The notes beneath the pieces were generated by a model. The model did no database searches and had not been told where the DNA came from. It saw only the letters and a list, made by a program, of their open reading frames with translations. A stretch of 24,396 nt of DNA, from NCBI RefSeq assembly GCF_040096015.1, contig NZ_JBBMFO010000030.1, positions 1-24,396 of the forward strand, written 5' to 3'. Source of the DNA: Peptoniphilus_A hominis (GTDB taxonomy: Bacteria; Bacillota; Clostridia; Tissierellales; Peptoniphilaceae). Positions 22,560 to 24,396 of this stretch are shown here, piece after piece; position 1 is the stretch's first letter; every line of letters begins with the position of its first letter. Position numbers and translations under genes: made by a program.

Positions 22560-24305
22560 ATGAAAGAATTAATTCACAAGTTATATTGGGTCGCTGGAAA
22601 AGAATCTTCCAAAATTAGCAAGATGTTTTTCTTTGAAGTATTAAAAAGTATATTTGAAGGAATATCCCTTGGAGCTACAATGTTGCTTTTACTTAAAATA
22701 TTTCAAAATATATTTGAAGGAAGAAATATTACACAAGAAGACATCTATGTCGTATTTGCAATAGCTCTACTAAGTGTAGTAGGGAAAATATTATCTAGTT
22801 ATATGGCTGATAGAAATAAATACATCGCAACTTACAATATGGGAGCAGAAAATAGGCTATATATAGGTGATCAGCTAAAAAAAGTGAATATGGGATATTT
22901 TAGCAGTAATCGCCTTGGAAACATTTCAGGCGGATTAACCACAGTTATAGGTGAACTTGAAACCGTAGGAGTTAATATAATAGAAACTTTATTTGTGGGA
23001 GTAATTCAAACTATAATAATGGCGATATTTATGATTCCGTTTGATATAGTAACAGGTTCTATAATTTTAGGAACTTTATTCTTAGGAATGTTATGCAATG
23101 TTATCTTTCAAAAGAAATCAGATGAGTTGACTAAAAAATTACAAGCGTTAAAAATAAATCTAAACGCATCTACTTTAGAGTATGTTAAAGGTATTAGCGT
23201 CATTAAGTCGTTTGGAAAAAGTGGTGAAATGACTAAAGAATTGGACAGAGAGATTTATAAAAATAGAAGAGGCTTTATAAATGTTGAAAAAACTGTAGCA
23301 CCTGCTGCTTTGATATTTCTAATTATATTTAAATTAGGGATTTGTCTTATTATATTTTCAGCTATTTATAGATTTTGTATAGGAGAAATTGATCATTATA
23401 AATCTGTAATGCTTGTAGTGTCTAGTTTTATTGTTTTTTCTGGTTTTGAAATGGCTGGAAGTATGCAAAACGTTAGAGGAATAGCTATACAAAACTTGGA
23501 TTCAATTGCTAAACTTAGGAATTTACCAACAATTTCAGAAGGCACAAGAACAAGCTTTGAAAAAGGAGATATAAATCTAAAGGACGTTGACTTCTCATAT
23601 GACGAACAGAATTTATTTAACCGTTTAAATTTAGATATTCCAAAAGGTAAGACTACAGCAATTGTAGGTGGTTCTGGAAGTGGAAAAACAACACTTTGTA
23701 ATTTGATAGCTAGATTTTGGGATGTAGATTCTGGAGAAATATTGATTGATGATAATAACATAAAAGATTTTAGGTATGACAATCTGTTATCTAATTTCAC
23801 TTTTGTTTTTCAAGACGTCTATTTATTTGATGACACTATAAAAAACAACATTAAGTTCGGAAATCCAGAAGCTAGTGATGAGGAAGTTATTAATGTTGCT
23901 AAGCAAGCACAGTGTCATGAATTTATTATGAAGTTGTCAGATGGTTATGACACAGTTTTACAAGAGGGTGGTTCAAATTTATCTGGAGGAGAGCGTCAGA
24001 GAATATCTATAGCAAGAGCTATGCTAAAACCAAGCAGAATTGTTATTCTTGACGAAGCTACTTCAAGTGTAGATCCAGAAAATGAACAACAACTTATAAC
24101 TGCTTTAAACAATTTGTTAAAAGATAAAACTGTAATTGTGATTGCACATAAACTTGAAACTATTAAAAATGCTGATCAAATTGTTGTTATGGATAAAGGA
24201 AATATTGAAAGTATTGGTAAACATAAAGAGCTTATGGAAAAATCACACATATACAAGAGTTTTATTGAGAAAAGAGAAAAAGCTACTGGTTGGAAAATTG
24301 AATAA
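22560..24305 (+). CDS. Exporter-fold ABC half-transporter, YbtQ/IrtB-like
   Basis: 581 aa. The six-helix domain (about 15-310) is followed by an ATPase with GGSGSGKTT (370-378), LSGGERQR (474-481) and ILDEATSSVDPENE (D498, E499). The ATG follows the previous stop without a gap (GGGGTGAG-TAA-ATG), so the two halves are made in equal amounts. Both ATPase sites look competent from their motifs. Confidence 0.85.
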   Translation: MKELIHKLYWVAGKESSKISKMFFFEVLKSIFEGISLGATMLLLLKIFQNIFEGRNITQEDIYVVFAIALLSVVGKILSSYMADRNKYIATYNMGAENRLYIGDQLKKVNMGYFSSNRLGNISGGLTTVIGELETVGVNIIETLFVGVIQTIIMAIFMIPFDIVTGSIILGTLFLGMLCNVIFQKKSDELTKKLQALKINLNASTLEYVKGISVIKSFGKSGEMTKELDREIYKNRRGFINVEKTVAPAALIFLIIFKLGICLIIFSAIYRFCIGEIDHYKSVMLVVSSFIVFSGFEMAGSMQNVRGIAIQNLDSIAKLRNLPTISEGTRTSFEKGDINLKDVDFSYDEQNLFNRLNLDIPKGKTTAIVGGSGSGKTTLCNLIARFWDVDSGEILIDDNNIKDFRYDNLLSNFTFVFQDVYLFDDTIKNNIKFGNPEASDEEVINVAKQAQCHEFIMKLSDGYDTVLQEGGSNLSGGERQRISIARAMLKPSRIVILDEATSSVDPENEQQLITALNNLLKDKTVIVIAHKLETIKNADQIVVMDKGNIESIGKHKELMEKSHIYKSFIEKREKATGWKIE

Positions 24306-24326
24306 AATTTAATAGAGGATGATTTT

Positions 24327-24396
24327 ATGAAACAAGATATGAAAGAACAATTATTAACAAAAAGACCCATAGATTTACTTTTTCAATTATCTATCC
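24327..24396 (+). CDS. MATE-family transporter, 5' end only
   Basis: The last 70 bp open with MKQDMKEQLLTKRPIDLLFQLSI, the characteristic start of a MATE multidrug/solute efflux protein. GAGGATG precedes the ATG and the gap from the previous gene is 21 bp, so it belongs to the same operon. The rest is outside the window. Confidence 0.72.
   Translation, partial: MKQDMKEQLLTKRPIDLLFQLSI

Noticed and set aside
23396..23800. 134-aa open frame on the minus strand
   Set aside because: Fully antisense to the second ABC half-transporter, whose domain motifs are continuous there.

Overview
This is an AT-rich stretch of a low-G+C Firmicutes genome. Evidence for that is AGGAGG-type ribosome sites, several TTG/GTG starts, ATA/AAA-rich codons, T-tailed terminators, and PcfB, MobA and large serine recombinase genes of Gram-positive mobile elements. 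The families fit anaerobic cocci of the Peptoniphilus/Anaerococcus/Finegoldia type, but nothing here fixes genus or species. No tRNA, rRNA or CRISPR array is visible. The window reads as a mosaic of integrated mobile elements with remnants of older ones.

1-6300, mobilisation and replication: the 3' part of a MobA/MobL relaxase, a 57-aa ORF, an intact PcfB gene with a truncated tandem duplicate, a decayed phage-type replisome organizer, a YhcG/DUF1016 nuclease and an intact second replisome-organizer-like gene. An AraC/GyrI regulator (2184-3032) is flanked on both sides, in order and orientation, by pieces of an AbiE locus whose intact relative lies at 9261-10687. 6300-8960: a strong terminator, decayed sequence, a 53-aa ORF with a TTG start, and a large serine recombinase with a near-consensus promoter.

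9000-16300, defence cargo: a 23-bp iteron-like array, a complete abiEi-abiEii type IV toxin-antitoxin operon under a promoter/dyad, an FRG-domain gene broken by one in-frame stop, a decayed mobilisation tail, a broken HTH regulator, and a translationally coupled SIR2-HerA (Nezha-type) anti-phage pair. A relaxase 3' remnant on the opposite strand follows.

16670-24396, transport cassette: an AraC-family regulator, then one polycistron of an ECF S component, an EcfT-like protein, a fused double ATPase, two exporter-fold ABC half-transporters of YbtP/YbtQ-IrtA/B type and the start of a MATE gene. By family this is most like a ferric-siderophore or other metallophore uptake cassette without biosynthesis genes; that role is inferred.

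Most notable beyond single genes: the AbiE copy split by an AraC/GyrI gene; the two 23-bp dyad arrays (3894-3962, 9009-9100), each near a conserved AGGGAGTAA hairpin; 4 x 11-bp and 3 x 15-bp arrays inside the intact replisome-organizer gene (candidate origin); and the terminator placed directly before the PcfB ribosome site in both copies.
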